This document shows, piece by piece, positions 49,173 through 58,784 of a stretch of DNA of 62,860 nucleotides (position 1 is its first letter; every line of letters begins with the position of its first letter). Position numbers and translations under genes: made by a program. Origin of the DNA: an uncultured Pelagibacteraceae bacterium. GTDB lineage: Bacteria > Pseudomonadota > Alphaproteobacteria > Pelagibacterales > Pelagibacteraceae. The notes under the pieces were generated by a model. It saw only the letters and a list, made by a program, of their open reading frames with translations. It did not search any database and had not been told where the DNA came from. The DNA lies in NCBI GenBank assembly GCA_902605605.1, contig CACLDI010000003.1:1-62860 (forward strand). The letters run 5' to 3'.

Positions 49173-50429
49173 TTATACGGCTAACTTATAAGCGAAATTA
49201 TTTCCTAAATTTTCTTTTAAATCGTTATTAAACCGAGCAGCTTCTGCTCCGTCAATAATTCTGTGATCATAAGATAGAGAAATTGGTAACATTGTTCTTA
49301 TTTGAAACTTTCCATTTAAAAAAACTTGTTTTTTTTCTGACCTTCCAATACCCAAAATAGCTACTTCAGGATAATTTATAATTGGTGTAAAGAAAGATCC
49401 GCCAATTCCTCCTAGACTTGTAATCGTCATTGATCCCCCAAATAATTCCTTCTTATCTATTTTTAGATTTCTACAAAGTTCACTGACTTGTTTTAATTCT
49501 TTACCGATTAATGAAATTTTTTTATTATTTGCATCTCTGATTTTTGGAACCATCAATCCATTTGGAGTATCAACTGCAATTCCAATATGATAGTATTTTT
49601 TTAAAGTCATTTTTCCGCTTTCAATCTCATCTATTGAAGAATTAAAACTTGGAAACTTTTTTAAAGAAGCAACTAATGCTTTAATAATAAATGCCAAAGG
49701 AGTAATTTTTATTTTTTCTCCGGTATAAACATCTTTCAAAGAAGTTCTAAAACTTTCCATTTCAGTTATATCTGCTTCATCATGATTAGTTACATGAGGA
49801 ATGGTTGTCCAAGAATTTGTAAGATAAGTTGAAGCTAATTTCTTTACTCTTGGTATATCTTTAATCTCAACTTTTCCAAAATCTGCATGTTTATACTCAT
49901 TCTTAATTTTAATTGGTTTGATTTCTTTTGCTTTATAATTATTTGCTGTTTTTGAAGAAACAAATTTTTTAATATCATCCTCTATTACTCTTCCATCTTT
50001 TTCACTACCTACCATTTGGTTGATATTAACACCTAGCTCCCTTGCAAATTTTCTAGCTTTTGGACTTGCTGAGGAAATATTTTTAATTTTTTTTTCGGAT
50101 ATAGAAATTTGTTCTTTTGCTTGTTTTATTTCTACAATCGGTTCAGATTGTTTTTCAATTTTTGTTTCTTCTTTAATTTTACCTTCACTTGACAAACTTT
50201 CTAATATTAAAATTAAATCACCCTCTGAAACTTTATCGCCAACTTTTAATTTAAGAGATTTAACTTTTCCTTCAAAGTTTGATGGAATTTCAACGCTGGA
50301 TTTATCACTCTCAATTGTTATTAATGGGTCATTTTTTAAAATATCTTGGCCTTCATTTACCAAAACCTCTATTACTTCAACGTCTGTGAAGTCACCAATA
50401 TTTGGAACCTTAATATTAATCTCTTTCAT
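49173..50429 (-). CDS. aceF: Pyruvate dehydrogenase E2, dihydrolipoamide acetyltransferase
   Basis: 418 residues from ATG 50429. One N-terminal lipoyl domain (1-75, lipoyl Lys43 in ESDKSSVEIPS), a Glu/Lys linker, a peripheral-subunit-binding domain (SPKARKFARELGV), and the catalytic domain with SLSYDHRIIDGAEAARF (His/Asp). An open frame extends upstream to 50465 but lies inside aceE; ATG 50429 starts one base after the aceE stop and gives the normal MKEINIKVPNIG. E. coli-type AceF carries several lipoyl domains; this has one, and a near copy is on aceE. Confidence 0.93.
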   Translation of the reverse strand: MKEINIKVPNIGDFTDVEVIEVLVNEGQDILKNDPLITIESDKSSVEIPSNFEGKVKSLKLKVGDKVSEGDLILILESLSSEGKIKEETKIEKQSEPIVEIKQAKEQISISEKKIKNISSASPKARKFARELGVNINQMVGSEKDGRVIEDDIKKFVSSKTANNYKAKEIKPIKIKNEYKHADFGKVEIKDIPRVKKLASTYLTNSWTTIPHVTNHDEADITEMESFRTSLKDVYTGEKIKITPLAFIIKALVASLKKFPSFNSSIDEIESGKMTLKKYYHIGIAVDTPNGLMVPKIRDANNKKISLIGKELKQVSELCRNLKIDKKELFGGSMTITSLGGIGGSFFTPIINYPEVAILGIGRSEKKQVFLNGKFQIRTMLPISLSYDHRIIDGAEAARFNNDLKENLGNNFAYKLAV

Positions 50430-50430
50430 T

Positions 50431-53400
50431 TTATAATTTAGTGGGCATTGGCTTGTTGCCATCAATGTTATATTTTTTCATCGCTTCTTTTGCATGTTTT
50501 GAGGCTATAAGTTGCTCTTTTGCTAAAATACTTAATCCATATGCAACTATGTGCTCTTTATCCACTTCAAAGAATTTTCTTAAATTTTTTCTTGTATCAC
50601 TCCTACCAAAACCATCAGCGCCCAGAGAGTAGAAACTTTTATTAGTATAAGGTCTAATTTGATCTGAATTCATTCTCATATAATCTGAAGCAGCCATAAT
50701 CGGACCCTCTGTTTTACCTAAACATTGCTCAACAAAAGATATTTTTGGTTCTTTGTCTGGATTTAACAAATTATATCTCTCAACCTCCATTCCATCTTTT
50801 CTAAGTTCATTAAAACTAGTAACACTCCAGATCTCGCTATCAATTTGATAATCTTTTTGCAAAATTTCAGCTGCCGAAATCATTTCTCGAAGTATTGTAC
50901 CTGATCCAAGAAGTTGAATTTTAGTTTTTTTATGTTTGTCAAAATCTTTTATTTTGTACATCCCTTTTAATATTCCTTCTTCTGTATTTTTATCTTTTGG
51001 CATCTCTGGATGAGAGTAATTTTCATTCATTGTCGTAATATAATAAAAGACATTTTCTTTTTTCTCATGCATTCTTCTCAAACCTTCTCTAAAAATTACT
51101 GCTAGTTCATAATGAAATGTTGGATCATAAGTTACACAATTTGGAATAGTAGAAGCTATTAAATGACTATGACCATCCTGGTGTTGTAGACCTTCCCCAG
51201 CCAATGTCGTCCTTCCTGCAGTAGCGCCAATCAAAAAACCTCTGGCTTGACTGTCTCCAGCTGCCCAAGCAAGATCTCCAATTCTTTGAAAACCAAACAT
51301 AGAATAAAAAGTGTAGATTGGAATCATTTCAATATCATGATTTGTGTAAGCTGTTGCTGCAGCAATCCATGAAGACATAGCACCTGCCTCATTAATTCCT
51401 TCCTCTAGAACTTGACCACTTTTTTCTTCTCTATATGAGCTTAATTGTGCAGAGTCTTCTGGTTCATATTTTTGACCTTCATGAGCATAAATTCCAATTT
51501 TTTGAAAAAATCCTTCCATACCAAATGTTCTTGCTTCATCTGGAATTATAGGAACTAATCTCGGAGAAATATTTTTATCTCTCATTAAATTGGTTAGCAT
51601 TCTAACAAGAGCCATTGTTGTAGACATTTCTTTTTCACCAGTTGATACTTTCATAAAATCAAAAATATCTTTTGAGGGTGCTTTAATAGGTTTTGCAAAA
51701 GTCGACCTCTCAGGTAAAAATCCACCTAGTTTAATTCTTCTATCTTTTAAATATTTAATTTCTTGAGATTTTTCATCAGGTCTAAAATATTCAATATTTC
51801 TAACTTGTTCATCTGTCAAAGGTACATCAAAGCGGTCTCTGTAATACATTAGATCATCTACATCTAATTTTTTTGTTTGATGGGTTGTGTTCACACTTTC
51901 TCCAGATTTTCCCATACCATATCCTTTAATAGTTTTAGCAATAATAACAGTCGGGCTTCCTTGATGTTTGGTTGCTTTATCATATGCTGCATAAACTTTA
52001 TGTGGATCATGGCCGCCTCTGTTTAATCTCCAGATATCTTTATCTGATAAACTTGAAACCATTTCTAAAGTTTGAGGATATTTTCCAAAGAATTTTTCTC
52101 TTACATAAGCACCATCCCTTGCTTTAGCTGCTTGGTATTCTCCATCAACTGTCTCATTCATAAGCTTTACTAAATGGCCTTCTTTATCGTTAGCCAGTAA
52201 AGAGTCCCAATAGGAACCCCAAATTACTTTAATTACGTTCCAACCCGACCCTCTAAAACTCCCCTCAAGTTCTTGAATTATTTTTCCATTACCTCTAACA
52301 GGCCCATCCAGTCTTTGAAGATTACAGTTAATAACAAAAATTAAATTATCTAAATTCTCTCGAGCAGCTAAACCAATTGCTCCCATAGACTCTGGTTCAT
52401 CCATCTCTCCATCACCTAAGAAAGCCCATACTTTTCTTCCTTCATCTTTAATTAATCCTCTATTAATTAAATATTTCATGTATCTAGCTTGATAAATTGC
52501 AAGCATAGGACCAAGACCCATAGAGACTGTTGGAAATTGCCAAAACTTTGGCATTAACCATGGGTGCGGATAAGAGGATAATCCTCCAGGTTTAACCTCT
52601 TGTCTAAAACTATCCAATTGTTTTTCATTTAATCTTCCCTCTAAATATGCTCTTGCATACATTCCTGGAGCGCTATGACCTTGAAAGTAAATCAAATCTC
52701 CACCAAATTTATTATTTTTTGCTCTCCAAAAATGGTTCATTCCTACATCATACAGAGTTGCTGCTGACGCAAATGTACCTATATGTCCACCTAATTCAGG
52801 AAATTTTTTATTAGCCCTAACTACCATAGCAGCTGAATTCCATCTAATTAATGATCTTATTCTTCTCTCAATATTTTGATCTCCATTGGATTTTACCTCA
52901 GCTTCAGGAGGTATTGTATTAATGTATGGTGTATTTTGAGTATAAGGAATATTTGCACCTTCACGGTAAGCTTTATTTATTAATTCTTTAATTAAAAAAT
53001 GAGCTCTATGATTTCCATCTTTAGAAATTACAGCTGATAAAGATTCTAACCAATCTTTTGTTTCCAGAGGATCTATATCTGCACCGTTGCTGACTTGAAT
53101 AATTGATTGTTTTTTTTCAGGAATAATATTTTTTATTTCTTCTTCATTCTCTTTATCTTTCTGGACAGCAATAACTTCTTCTGCTTGTTTAATTATATTT
53201 TCTGTATCCTTTGGAATTGTATCAGTATTTGTAGTTATCGTTGAAGATAAATAATTTAAAATTAAATCCCCTTTTGAGACTTTATCACCAACTTTAAGCC
53301 CAATGCTTTCGATTTTTCCATCCACTGTTGAAGGAATTTCAACGCTAGATTTATCACTTTCAATAGTTATTAAAGGATCATTTTTTTTTATTTGATCTCC

Positions 53401-53475
53401 TGATTTTACTAGTATTTCAATTACTTCAACATTTTCAAATTCACCAATATCAGGGACAAGTACTTTTTCGCTCAT
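50431..53475 (-). CDS. aceE: Pyruvate dehydrogenase E1 (homodimeric) with an N-terminal lipoyl domain
   Basis: 1014 residues. Residues 1-77 are a lipoyl domain (MSEKVLVPDIGEFENVEV; lipoyl Lys42 in ESDKSSVEIPS), followed by an acidic/Ile linker to about 130, then a standard AceE body (about 885 residues): GHSAPGMYARAYLEG, ThDP/Mg site GDGEMDEPE and NCNLQRLDGPV. Decarboxylates pyruvate and acetylates lipoyl groups. AceE proteins normally have no lipoyl domain, so this is a fusion. No lpd (E3) is in the window. Homodimeric E1 is also not the usual alphaproteobacterial PdhA/PdhB form. Confidence 0.94.
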   Translation of the reverse strand: MSEKVLVPDIGEFENVEVIEILVKSGDQIKKNDPLITIESDKSSVEIPSTVDGKIESIGLKVGDKVSKGDLILNYLSSTITTNTDTIPKDTENIIKQAEEVIAVQKDKENEEEIKNIIPEKKQSIIQVSNGADIDPLETKDWLESLSAVISKDGNHRAHFLIKELINKAYREGANIPYTQNTPYINTIPPEAEVKSNGDQNIERRIRSLIRWNSAAMVVRANKKFPELGGHIGTFASAATLYDVGMNHFWRAKNNKFGGDLIYFQGHSAPGMYARAYLEGRLNEKQLDSFRQEVKPGGLSSYPHPWLMPKFWQFPTVSMGLGPMLAIYQARYMKYLINRGLIKDEGRKVWAFLGDGEMDEPESMGAIGLAARENLDNLIFVINCNLQRLDGPVRGNGKIIQELEGSFRGSGWNVIKVIWGSYWDSLLANDKEGHLVKLMNETVDGEYQAAKARDGAYVREKFFGKYPQTLEMVSSLSDKDIWRLNRGGHDPHKVYAAYDKATKHQGSPTVIIAKTIKGYGMGKSGESVNTTHQTKKLDVDDLMYYRDRFDVPLTDEQVRNIEYFRPDEKSQEIKYLKDRRIKLGGFLPERSTFAKPIKAPSKDIFDFMKVSTGEKEMSTTMALVRMLTNLMRDKNISPRLVPIIPDEARTFGMEGFFQKIGIYAHEGQKYEPEDSAQLSSYREEKSGQVLEEGINEAGAMSSWIAAATAYTNHDIEMIPIYTFYSMFGFQRIGDLAWAAGDSQARGFLIGATAGRTTLAGEGLQHQDGHSHLIASTIPNCVTYDPTFHYELAVIFREGLRRMHEKKENVFYYITTMNENYSHPEMPKDKNTEEGILKGMYKIKDFDKHKKTKIQLLGSGTILREMISAAEILQKDYQIDSEIWSVTSFNELRKDGMEVERYNLLNPDKEPKISFVEQCLGKTEGPIMAASDYMRMNSDQIRPYTNKSFYSLGADGFGRSDTRKNLRKFFEVDKEHIVAYGLSILAKEQLIASKHAKEAMKKYNIDGNKPMPTKL

Positions 53476-53515
53476 TATTTTTATTTGTTTTATATACTCA
53501 AAAAAACTTAATTAA

Positions 53516-53560
53516 ATTCTATTTTTATCACATTAATGTGTTTTTTGTTAACGTTGTTAA
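53516..53560 (-). promoter_or_regulatory. aceE upstream region with two inverted repeats
   Basis: A perfect 12-bp palindrome CACATTAATGTG lies at 53529-53540, about 54 bases before the aceE ATG and just upstream of a TAGAAT (-10-like, 53521-53516). A second dyad TTAAC-GTT-GTTAA follows within the next 12 bases. These could be operators for a pyruvate-responsive or other regulator; not assigned. Confidence 0.35.
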
Positions 53561-53602
53561 GGTATTGTGCAAAAAAATTCGCAAAAAACATAATGTACTG
53601 TG

Positions 53603-54790
53603 TTAATTTCTCTCAACACACATGGCTATACCCATACCTCCACCAATGCAGAGTGCCGCACATCCTTTCCTTTTTCCTTGTCTTTTAAGTTCATGAATTA
53701 ATGTGACAAGTATTCTTGTTCCTGAGGCACCTATAGGATGACCTAAAGCTATTGCTCCACCATTTACGTTAACCTTTTCTTCTGGAATTTTAAGTTCTCT
53801 TATAACTGCAATAGATTGTGCTGCGAAAGCTTCATTGATTTCAAATAAATCTATATCCTCTATTTTCCACTGAGCTCTAGTAAGAGCCTCTTTAATTGAG
53901 GGTATCGGTCCAAGTCCCATAAGAGAAGGCTCCACTCCTGATGATGCCCAAGACACAATGTTTGCAAGTATTTCTAAGGATTTTAACTCGGCTCTTTCTC
54001 TAGTCATCAAAACTATAGCCGCAGCACCATCGTTTAATCCAGATGAATTTCCAGGTGTAACAGTTCCATTTTCTTTAAATACTGTTTTAAGTTTTGCTAA
54101 ATCATCCAGATTTATGTTATTTCTCAAATATTCATCATGTTCAAAAATAAATTTTTCATTTTTAGTTTGGATTTGTAACTTTATTAATTCATCCTTAAAC
54201 TTTTTTTCCTCATAAGCTTTTTTTGCTTTTTTTTGAGAACTTATAGAAAAAATATCCTGCTCTTGTCGGGAAATATTGTATTTTTCTGCAATATTTTCTG
54301 CTGTAACGCCCATATGATAATCATTAAAAGAATCCAAAAGTCCATCTTTAATCATTGTATCTATCAAATTATCTTCGATAAATTTCATATCATCTCTTAA
54401 AAAAATTGCATGCTTTGCTCTAGACATACTTTCTTGCCCTCCTGCAACGATAATTTCATTCTCTTGTAACTTTATCGATTGATAAGCGGATACAACAGAT
54501 CTTAAACCAGATCCACATACTTGATTTACTATGTGTGCAGGTTTTGAAACAGGAACTCCTGCATGAATTGAAGCTTGTCTCGCCGGATTTTGACCAAGAC
54601 CTGCTGTGAGAACATGTCCCATAATAACCTCATCTATATCTTCTCCTTTGAGGTTTGATTTAAAAATTGCCTCTCTAATAACTAATGCACCAAGCTTGTC
54701 TGCACTGATGCTCTTGAGAGATCCCTTATATTTACCTATTGGCGTTCGTAGCGCAGAAGTAATAACAACATCATTGGGAATTTTACTCAT
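53603..54790 (-). CDS. Acetyl-CoA C-acetyltransferase (thiolase)
   Basis: 395 residues. Active-site Cys92 in NQVCGSGLRS; NEAFAAQ, GGAIALGHPIGASG (His) and CIGGGMGIAMC (second Cys) near the C-terminus. Biosynthetic-type thiolase of the AtoB/PhaA class that joins or splits acetoacetyl-CoA. The family covers both beta-oxidation-like and polymer/ketone roles and no partner genes (phaB, atoA/D) are in view. Divergent from tRNA-Arg. Confidence 0.93.
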   Translation of the reverse strand: MSKIPNDVVITSALRTPIGKYKGSLKSISADKLGALVIREAIFKSNLKGEDIDEVIMGHVLTAGLGQNPARQASIHAGVPVSKPAHIVNQVCGSGLRSVVSAYQSIKLQENEIIVAGGQESMSRAKHAIFLRDDMKFIEDNLIDTMIKDGLLDSFNDYHMGVTAENIAEKYNISRQEQDIFSISSQKKAKKAYEEKKFKDELIKLQIQTKNEKFIFEHDEYLRNNINLDDLAKLKTVFKENGTVTPGNSSGLNDGAAAIVLMTRERAELKSLEILANIVSWASSGVEPSLMGLGPIPSIKEALTRAQWKIEDIDLFEINEAFAAQSIAVIRELKIPEEKVNVNGGAIALGHPIGASGTRILVTLIHELKRQGKRKGCAALCIGGGMGIAMCVERN

Positions 54791-54863
54791 TTAATTGCCA
54801 ACATATTATTTTATAAGTTAAATTACATCAAAAACTTTGATATATGAAACATACAACTAATAA

Positions 54864-54940
54864 GGACCGCTGGCCAAATTGGATAAGGCGCTCGGCTACG
54901 AACCGGGAGATTCCAGATTCGAGTTCTGGGCGGTCCACCA
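54864..54940 (+). tRNA. trnR: tRNA-Arg (ACG anticodon)
   Basis: 77 bases. Acceptor GGACCGC/GCGGTCC, D arm GCC-AAATTGGATAA-GGC, anticodon arm CTCGG-CTACGAA-CCGGG (anticodon ACG; A34 would be edited to inosine by TadA), canonical T loop TTCGAGT and encoded CCA. A small membrane-peptide gene begins 13 bases after the CCA. Confidence 0.95.
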
Positions 54941-54953
54941 AAAAGGAATTGAG

Positions 54954-55052
54954 ATGTTTGATTGGCTTTTAAAAGCTTCTTTACAAAAATCAGTAGTGTA
55001 TTTTTTTATTATTATTGTGATAATTTTATTAATCTTAACTTACTTGTTATAG
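54954..55052 (+). CDS. 32-residue single-helix membrane peptide
   Basis: ATG 54954 to TAG 55052 encodes MFDWLLKASLQKSVVYFFII followed by IVIILLILTYLL: a short cytoplasmic head and one transmembrane helix. AAGGA lies about seven bases before the ATG, and the thioesterase ATG begins two bases after the stop, so the peptide would be in the tRNA-Arg/thioesterase transcript. No family recognised. A start within a tRNA-Arg operon and a good SD support translation; chance cannot be excluded. Confidence 0.55.
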   Translation: MFDWLLKASLQKSVVYFFIIIVIILLILTYLL

Positions 55053-55054
55053 AA

Positions 55055-55453
55055 ATGACCAAAAAATTTGAACAGATAAGTATCAATCCTGGTTTTATGA
55101 AACATAACGGAGGTGTTTTATTTAGAACGATATCCGAAACAGAATATGAATTTAAATCTTTAATAAATAAAAATCATTTAAACGCTATAGGTATAACTCA
55201 CGGTGGATATTTGTCAGCTCTAATTGACTCTGGAGCTGGAACGGCTGCTCATAGAGCTGCTGGTAACGTTCCCTGTGTAACAATTTCTTTGGACATAAAA
55301 TTTATTGGTTCTTCAGAAGAAGGTGACGAAATAATTGGGCACACTAGAATTTTAAAAAGAACTAAAACACTTGTTTTTCTGTTTTGTGAACTCAGATGTA
55401 ATAAAAAAATAATAACCTCAGCTTCAGGAATTTGGAAAATTTTGAAAAAATAA
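55055..55453 (+). CDS. PaaI-family hotdog thioesterase
   Basis: 132 residues from ATG 55055. Hotdog fold: AIGITHGGYLSALIDSGAGTA holds the His/Gly-Gly and catalytic Asp region; VTISLDIKFIGSSEEGDEI is the second half. PaaI-type enzymes hydrolyse phenylacetyl- or other acyl-CoA. An upstream frame from 54962 reads through the membrane-peptide gene and starts with a hydrophobic tail that is unlikely for this family. Confidence 0.86.
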   Translation: MTKKFEQISINPGFMKHNGGVLFRTISETEYEFKSLINKNHLNAIGITHGGYLSALIDSGAGTAAHRAAGNVPCVTISLDIKFIGSSEEGDEIIGHTRILKRTKTLVFLFCELRCNKKIITSASGIWKILKK

Positions 55454-55558
55454 AATGAGAACTTTTTACGCTCCGATTCGGTCATGTTTTAGTCTATTTT
55501 TGTTCTATAGCTGTAACAATATCTGGTAGGTAAAAAAAAAATAGTACCAAACATAGAA

Positions 55559-58039
55559 ATGAAAAAAAATAAAATTACTGCTGTTCTCGGACCTACAAAC
55601 ACTGGAAAGACCCATCTTGCAATAGAAACTATGCTTTCGTTTGAAACTGGAATGATTGGTTTTCCTCTTAGATTGTTAGCAAGAGAAGTATATGACAAAG
55701 TAATAAAAAAGATTAGTACTGATAAAGTTGCTTTAATCACAGGTGAAGAAAAAATTATTCCATCAAATGCCAAATATTTCTTATGCACAGTTGAGTCTAT
55801 GCCAATCGACAAATATTTAGAATTTGTTGCAGTGGATGAAATACAAATGTGTGCTGATCATGAAAGAGGGCATATTTTTACAGATAGACTTTTAAATATG
55901 AGAGGTGAAAAACTTACAATGTTAATGGGGTCTAATACTATCAAAAATATTATTAGTAAATTAGATGGCGATATAGAGTTTATAAATAGAGATAGACTTT
56001 CGAAACTTACATATTCAGGTCATAAAAAAATTTCTAGAATAAATAGAAAAACTGCAATCATAGCATTTTCTTCAGAAGAAGTTTATGCAATAGCAGAGCT
56101 AATAAGAAGGCAAAAGGGTGGAGCAGCTATAGTAATGGGTTCGCTTAGTCCTAAAACTAGAAATGCTCAAGTAGAATTATATCAGTCGGGAGATGTGGAT
56201 TTTTTAGTTGCAACTGATGCAATTGGAATGGGTATTAATATGGATTTAGAACATGTTTATTTTTCTAATCTTAAAAAATTTGATGGAAAAAAATTAAGAA
56301 GACTTAATCTTTCTGAGATAGGTCAAATAGCTGGAAGAGCTGGAAGATATTTAAATGATGGTAGTTTTGGTATAACTGGAGAATGTAAAGAAATAACGGC
56401 TGAAGATGTAGATCTCTTAGAGAGCCACAAATTTGAGGAAATAAGAACTTTATTTTGGAGGAATTCAAATTTAAATTTTAATAACTCTTCTAGTTTAATT
56501 AAAAGTTTAGATGAAAAACCTCACATGGAATGGTTGAGAAAAATACATGAATGTGAAGATGAAAAAGCTCTTAAATTTTTTTTAAAAGATATTAATTTTA
56601 ATAATTTAAAATTTGATGAGAAAACTCTAAGTCTACTATGGGAGTGCTGTCAAATTCCTGATTTTGTAAAAAAAACTTATGGTAACCATTATGAGGTTAT
56701 TGGTAGTGTATTTAAATTTTTAAGTAGTGATAAAAGAGTAATTTCCAACGATTATATGAGATTACAGCTCTTGAAACTTGACAAATTAGATGGAAATGTT
56801 GACTCTTTATCAAATAGAATTGCAAATGTTAGGACTTGGTCATATGTTTCAAATAAAAATAATTGGGTAGAAAATCAGGATTATTGGATTGAGAAAACTA
56901 AACACTTAGAAGATAGACTTTCAGATAGACTTCATGAAGAACTTACTAAAACTTTTATTGATAAAAGAGCAAGTGTTCTTGCAAGAGGATTAAAACAAGA
57001 AATGGAATTTAAAACAGAAATCTTGGAAAACAACGACGTAATGATCGATGAACAATTTATTGGAAAAATCAATGGCTTAAAATTAGAATTAGACCTGAAA
57101 AAAGGTGCTCTAGAGACAGATATCAAATCCTTAAAAAAAGCAGCAAGACAGACTATTGGCCCAGAACTTGAGAGAAGAATTCAGGCAATTATTGATACAG
57201 GTTTAATTCAACTCCATGAAGATTTCAAAATTTATTGGAATAAATTTCCCATTGCAAAACTTTCTACAGGTACTGATTATCTAAATCCTAATTTTAATTT
57301 ATTAATAGATGACATAATTGATCAAGGCCCTAAACAAAAATTAAATGAATATATTTACAGTTGGATTCAAACAAAAATTAATGAGGTATTAAAAAGTCTT
57401 ATTGACCTAAAAAATATTAAAGAAAATAACCCATCGATAAAAGCTTTAGCATATCAGCTTTATGAAAATAATGGTGTCTTAAAGAGAGATCAGGTATCTG
57501 AATATTTAAAAAATTTAGGTCAAAATGAAAGAAAAATACTTAGAGAATTAGGTGTAAAATTTGGACGGTATCATGTGTTTCTGCATCAATTAATTAAGCC
57601 TGAAGCTGTCTCTTTAAGGACTTTATTGTGGAAAAATTTTCATCAAAAATTTTATAATTTAAAACCCCCCACATTTGGTCTTAATTTTGTAGACAATAAA
57701 GACTTAAAAAATCAAAACTTCATGCTTTTATGTGGATTTGAGAAATTTGACGCATTCTTTGTCAGGATAGATATTCTAGAAAGACTATTTATGTTAATCA
57801 TTAATTCAAATTCAAAAGAAAAAAGTGACATTAAAGTAGTTCCTGAAATGTTAAATTTATTAGGATGTAGTAAAGAAAACTTTAAAAAACTCTTAACGAA
57901 AATGAATTATAAAGTATTTGAAAAAGAAAAAGAAATATATTTCAAATATAACCCGATTAAAAAATTCAAAAAAGCTCCAATTAAAAAAGTTTTAAAAGAA
58001 AATCCATTTGAAGTTTTAAAAAATTTAAACCTACGATAG
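55559..58039 (+). CDS. Suv3-like superfamily 2 RNA helicase
   Basis: 826 residues. Walker A GPTNTGKTHL (11-20), VDEIQMCADHERG (motif II, about 91-103), FSSEEVYAIAELI, ATDAIGMGIN (motif V region) and IAGRAGRYLNDGSFG (motif VI). Resembles the mitochondrial Suv3 and its alphaproteobacterial homologues, which unwind RNA with ribonucleases. The C-terminal 250 residues (KNLGQNERKILRELGVKFG) form the extended helicase C-terminus. TerB follows five bases on. Confidence 0.88.
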   Translation: MKKNKITAVLGPTNTGKTHLAIETMLSFETGMIGFPLRLLAREVYDKVIKKISTDKVALITGEEKIIPSNAKYFLCTVESMPIDKYLEFVAVDEIQMCADHERGHIFTDRLLNMRGEKLTMLMGSNTIKNIISKLDGDIEFINRDRLSKLTYSGHKKISRINRKTAIIAFSSEEVYAIAELIRRQKGGAAIVMGSLSPKTRNAQVELYQSGDVDFLVATDAIGMGINMDLEHVYFSNLKKFDGKKLRRLNLSEIGQIAGRAGRYLNDGSFGITGECKEITAEDVDLLESHKFEEIRTLFWRNSNLNFNNSSSLIKSLDEKPHMEWLRKIHECEDEKALKFFLKDINFNNLKFDEKTLSLLWECCQIPDFVKKTYGNHYEVIGSVFKFLSSDKRVISNDYMRLQLLKLDKLDGNVDSLSNRIANVRTWSYVSNKNNWVENQDYWIEKTKHLEDRLSDRLHEELTKTFIDKRASVLARGLKQEMEFKTEILENNDVMIDEQFIGKINGLKLELDLKKGALETDIKSLKKAARQTIGPELERRIQAIIDTGLIQLHEDFKIYWNKFPIAKLSTGTDYLNPNFNLLIDDIIDQGPKQKLNEYIYSWIQTKINEVLKSLIDLKNIKENNPSIKALAYQLYENNGVLKRDQVSEYLKNLGQNERKILRELGVKFGRYHVFLHQLIKPEAVSLRTLLWKNFHQKFYNLKPPTFGLNFVDNKDLKNQNFMLLCGFEKFDAFFVRIDILERLFMLIINSNSKEKSDIKVVPEMLNLLGCSKENFKKLLTKMNYKVFEKEKEIYFKYNPIKKFKKAPIKKVLKENPFEVLKNLNLR

Positions 58040-58044
58040 TCATT

Positions 58045-58461
58045 ATGTTTTTTAAGAAAGATGATAAAAAAATTGACAATAGCTTTTTAATCAAAGTCGG
58101 CGCTTTGTTAATCCATACAGCTAAGATTGATGAAAATTATACTGATAATGAAGAAGAAATAATTAAAAAAACGCTTTTAGAATTGGGAGTTAAAAACGAA
58201 AATCTTTCTTCCACAATTAAGGAAGCAAAAATTGTTGAAGAAAATTCAAATCAAATCCTTGAATTTACAAGGGAAGTAAAAAATTTATCTGAAAATGAAA
58301 AAGTCAAAATAATAGAGGCACTCTGGACAATAATATACTCAAATAAAGATGCTGATTTATACGAAACTAATTTAATGAGAAGACTTGCTGGGCTTCTTTA
58401 TATAGATAGTAAGGTAATGGGAGATATTAAAAACAAAATTAAAAATGAAAATTTGAAATGA
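58045..58461 (+). CDS. TerB-family protein
   Basis: 138 residues, all-helical TerB/DUF533 fold: [20 protein letters not shown] near the start and [19 protein letters not shown] in the middle, with acidic helix-loop repeats that may bind Ca2+. TerB proteins are associated with tellurite and membrane stress loci but here stand alone. In related genomes an S4-domain protein is often in this position (from memory). Stop overlaps fdxA by ATGA. Confidence 0.8.
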   Translation: MFFKKDDKKIDNSFLIKVGALLIHTAKIDENYTDNEEEIIKKTLLELGVKNENLSSTIKEAKIVEENSNQILEFTREVKNLSENEKVKIIEALWTIIYSNKDADLYETNLMRRLAGLLYIDSKVMGDIKNKIKNENLK

Positions 58462-58784
58462 CATATCTTGTTAATGATAATTGTATTAAATGTAAATTAA
58501 CTGACTGCGTTGATGTATGTCCGGTAGATTGCTTCTATGAAGGGAAAAATATGCTTGTAATTAAACCGGATGAGTGTATAGATTGTGGCGTTTGTGAGCC
58601 AGAATGTCCTGTTGATGCCATTAAAGCTGATACCGAACCTGGAAGTGAAAAATGGTTAGAGATTAATACAAAGTATTCTGATATCTGGCCTAACATAAGT
58701 GAAAAAAAAGATCCTCCACTGGATCATGAAAAATTTAAGGATGAGCAAAATAAGTACGAAAAATATTTTAAAGAAAATCTTTAA
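58458..58784 (+). CDS. fdxA: Ferredoxin FdxA (3Fe-4S/4Fe-4S)
   Basis: 108 residues. Seven-iron ferredoxin: [18 protein letters not shown] in the N-terminal half and [16 protein letters not shown] in the second, with an acidic C-terminal extension ([15 protein letters not shown]). Electron carrier in the cytoplasm. Adjacent to carD as in other Alphaproteobacteria. Its 3' end is overlapped by the likely carD start. Confidence 0.95.
   Translation: MTYLVNDNCIKCKLTDCVDVCPVDCFYEGKNMLVIKPDECIDCGVCEPECPVDAIKADTEPGSEKWLEINTKYSDIWPNISEKKDPPLDHEKFKDEQNKYEKYFKENL

Noticed and set aside
50430-50465. Upstream start for aceF (MMATSQCPLNYK)
   Set aside because: Lies inside the aceE coding end. The ATG at 50429 gives the family N-terminus directly after the aceE stop.
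55455-55529. 24-residue frame after the thioesterase (MRTFYAPIRS...)
   Set aside because: No ribosome binding site, no continuity with a neighbour, and low complexity does not distinguish it from chance.
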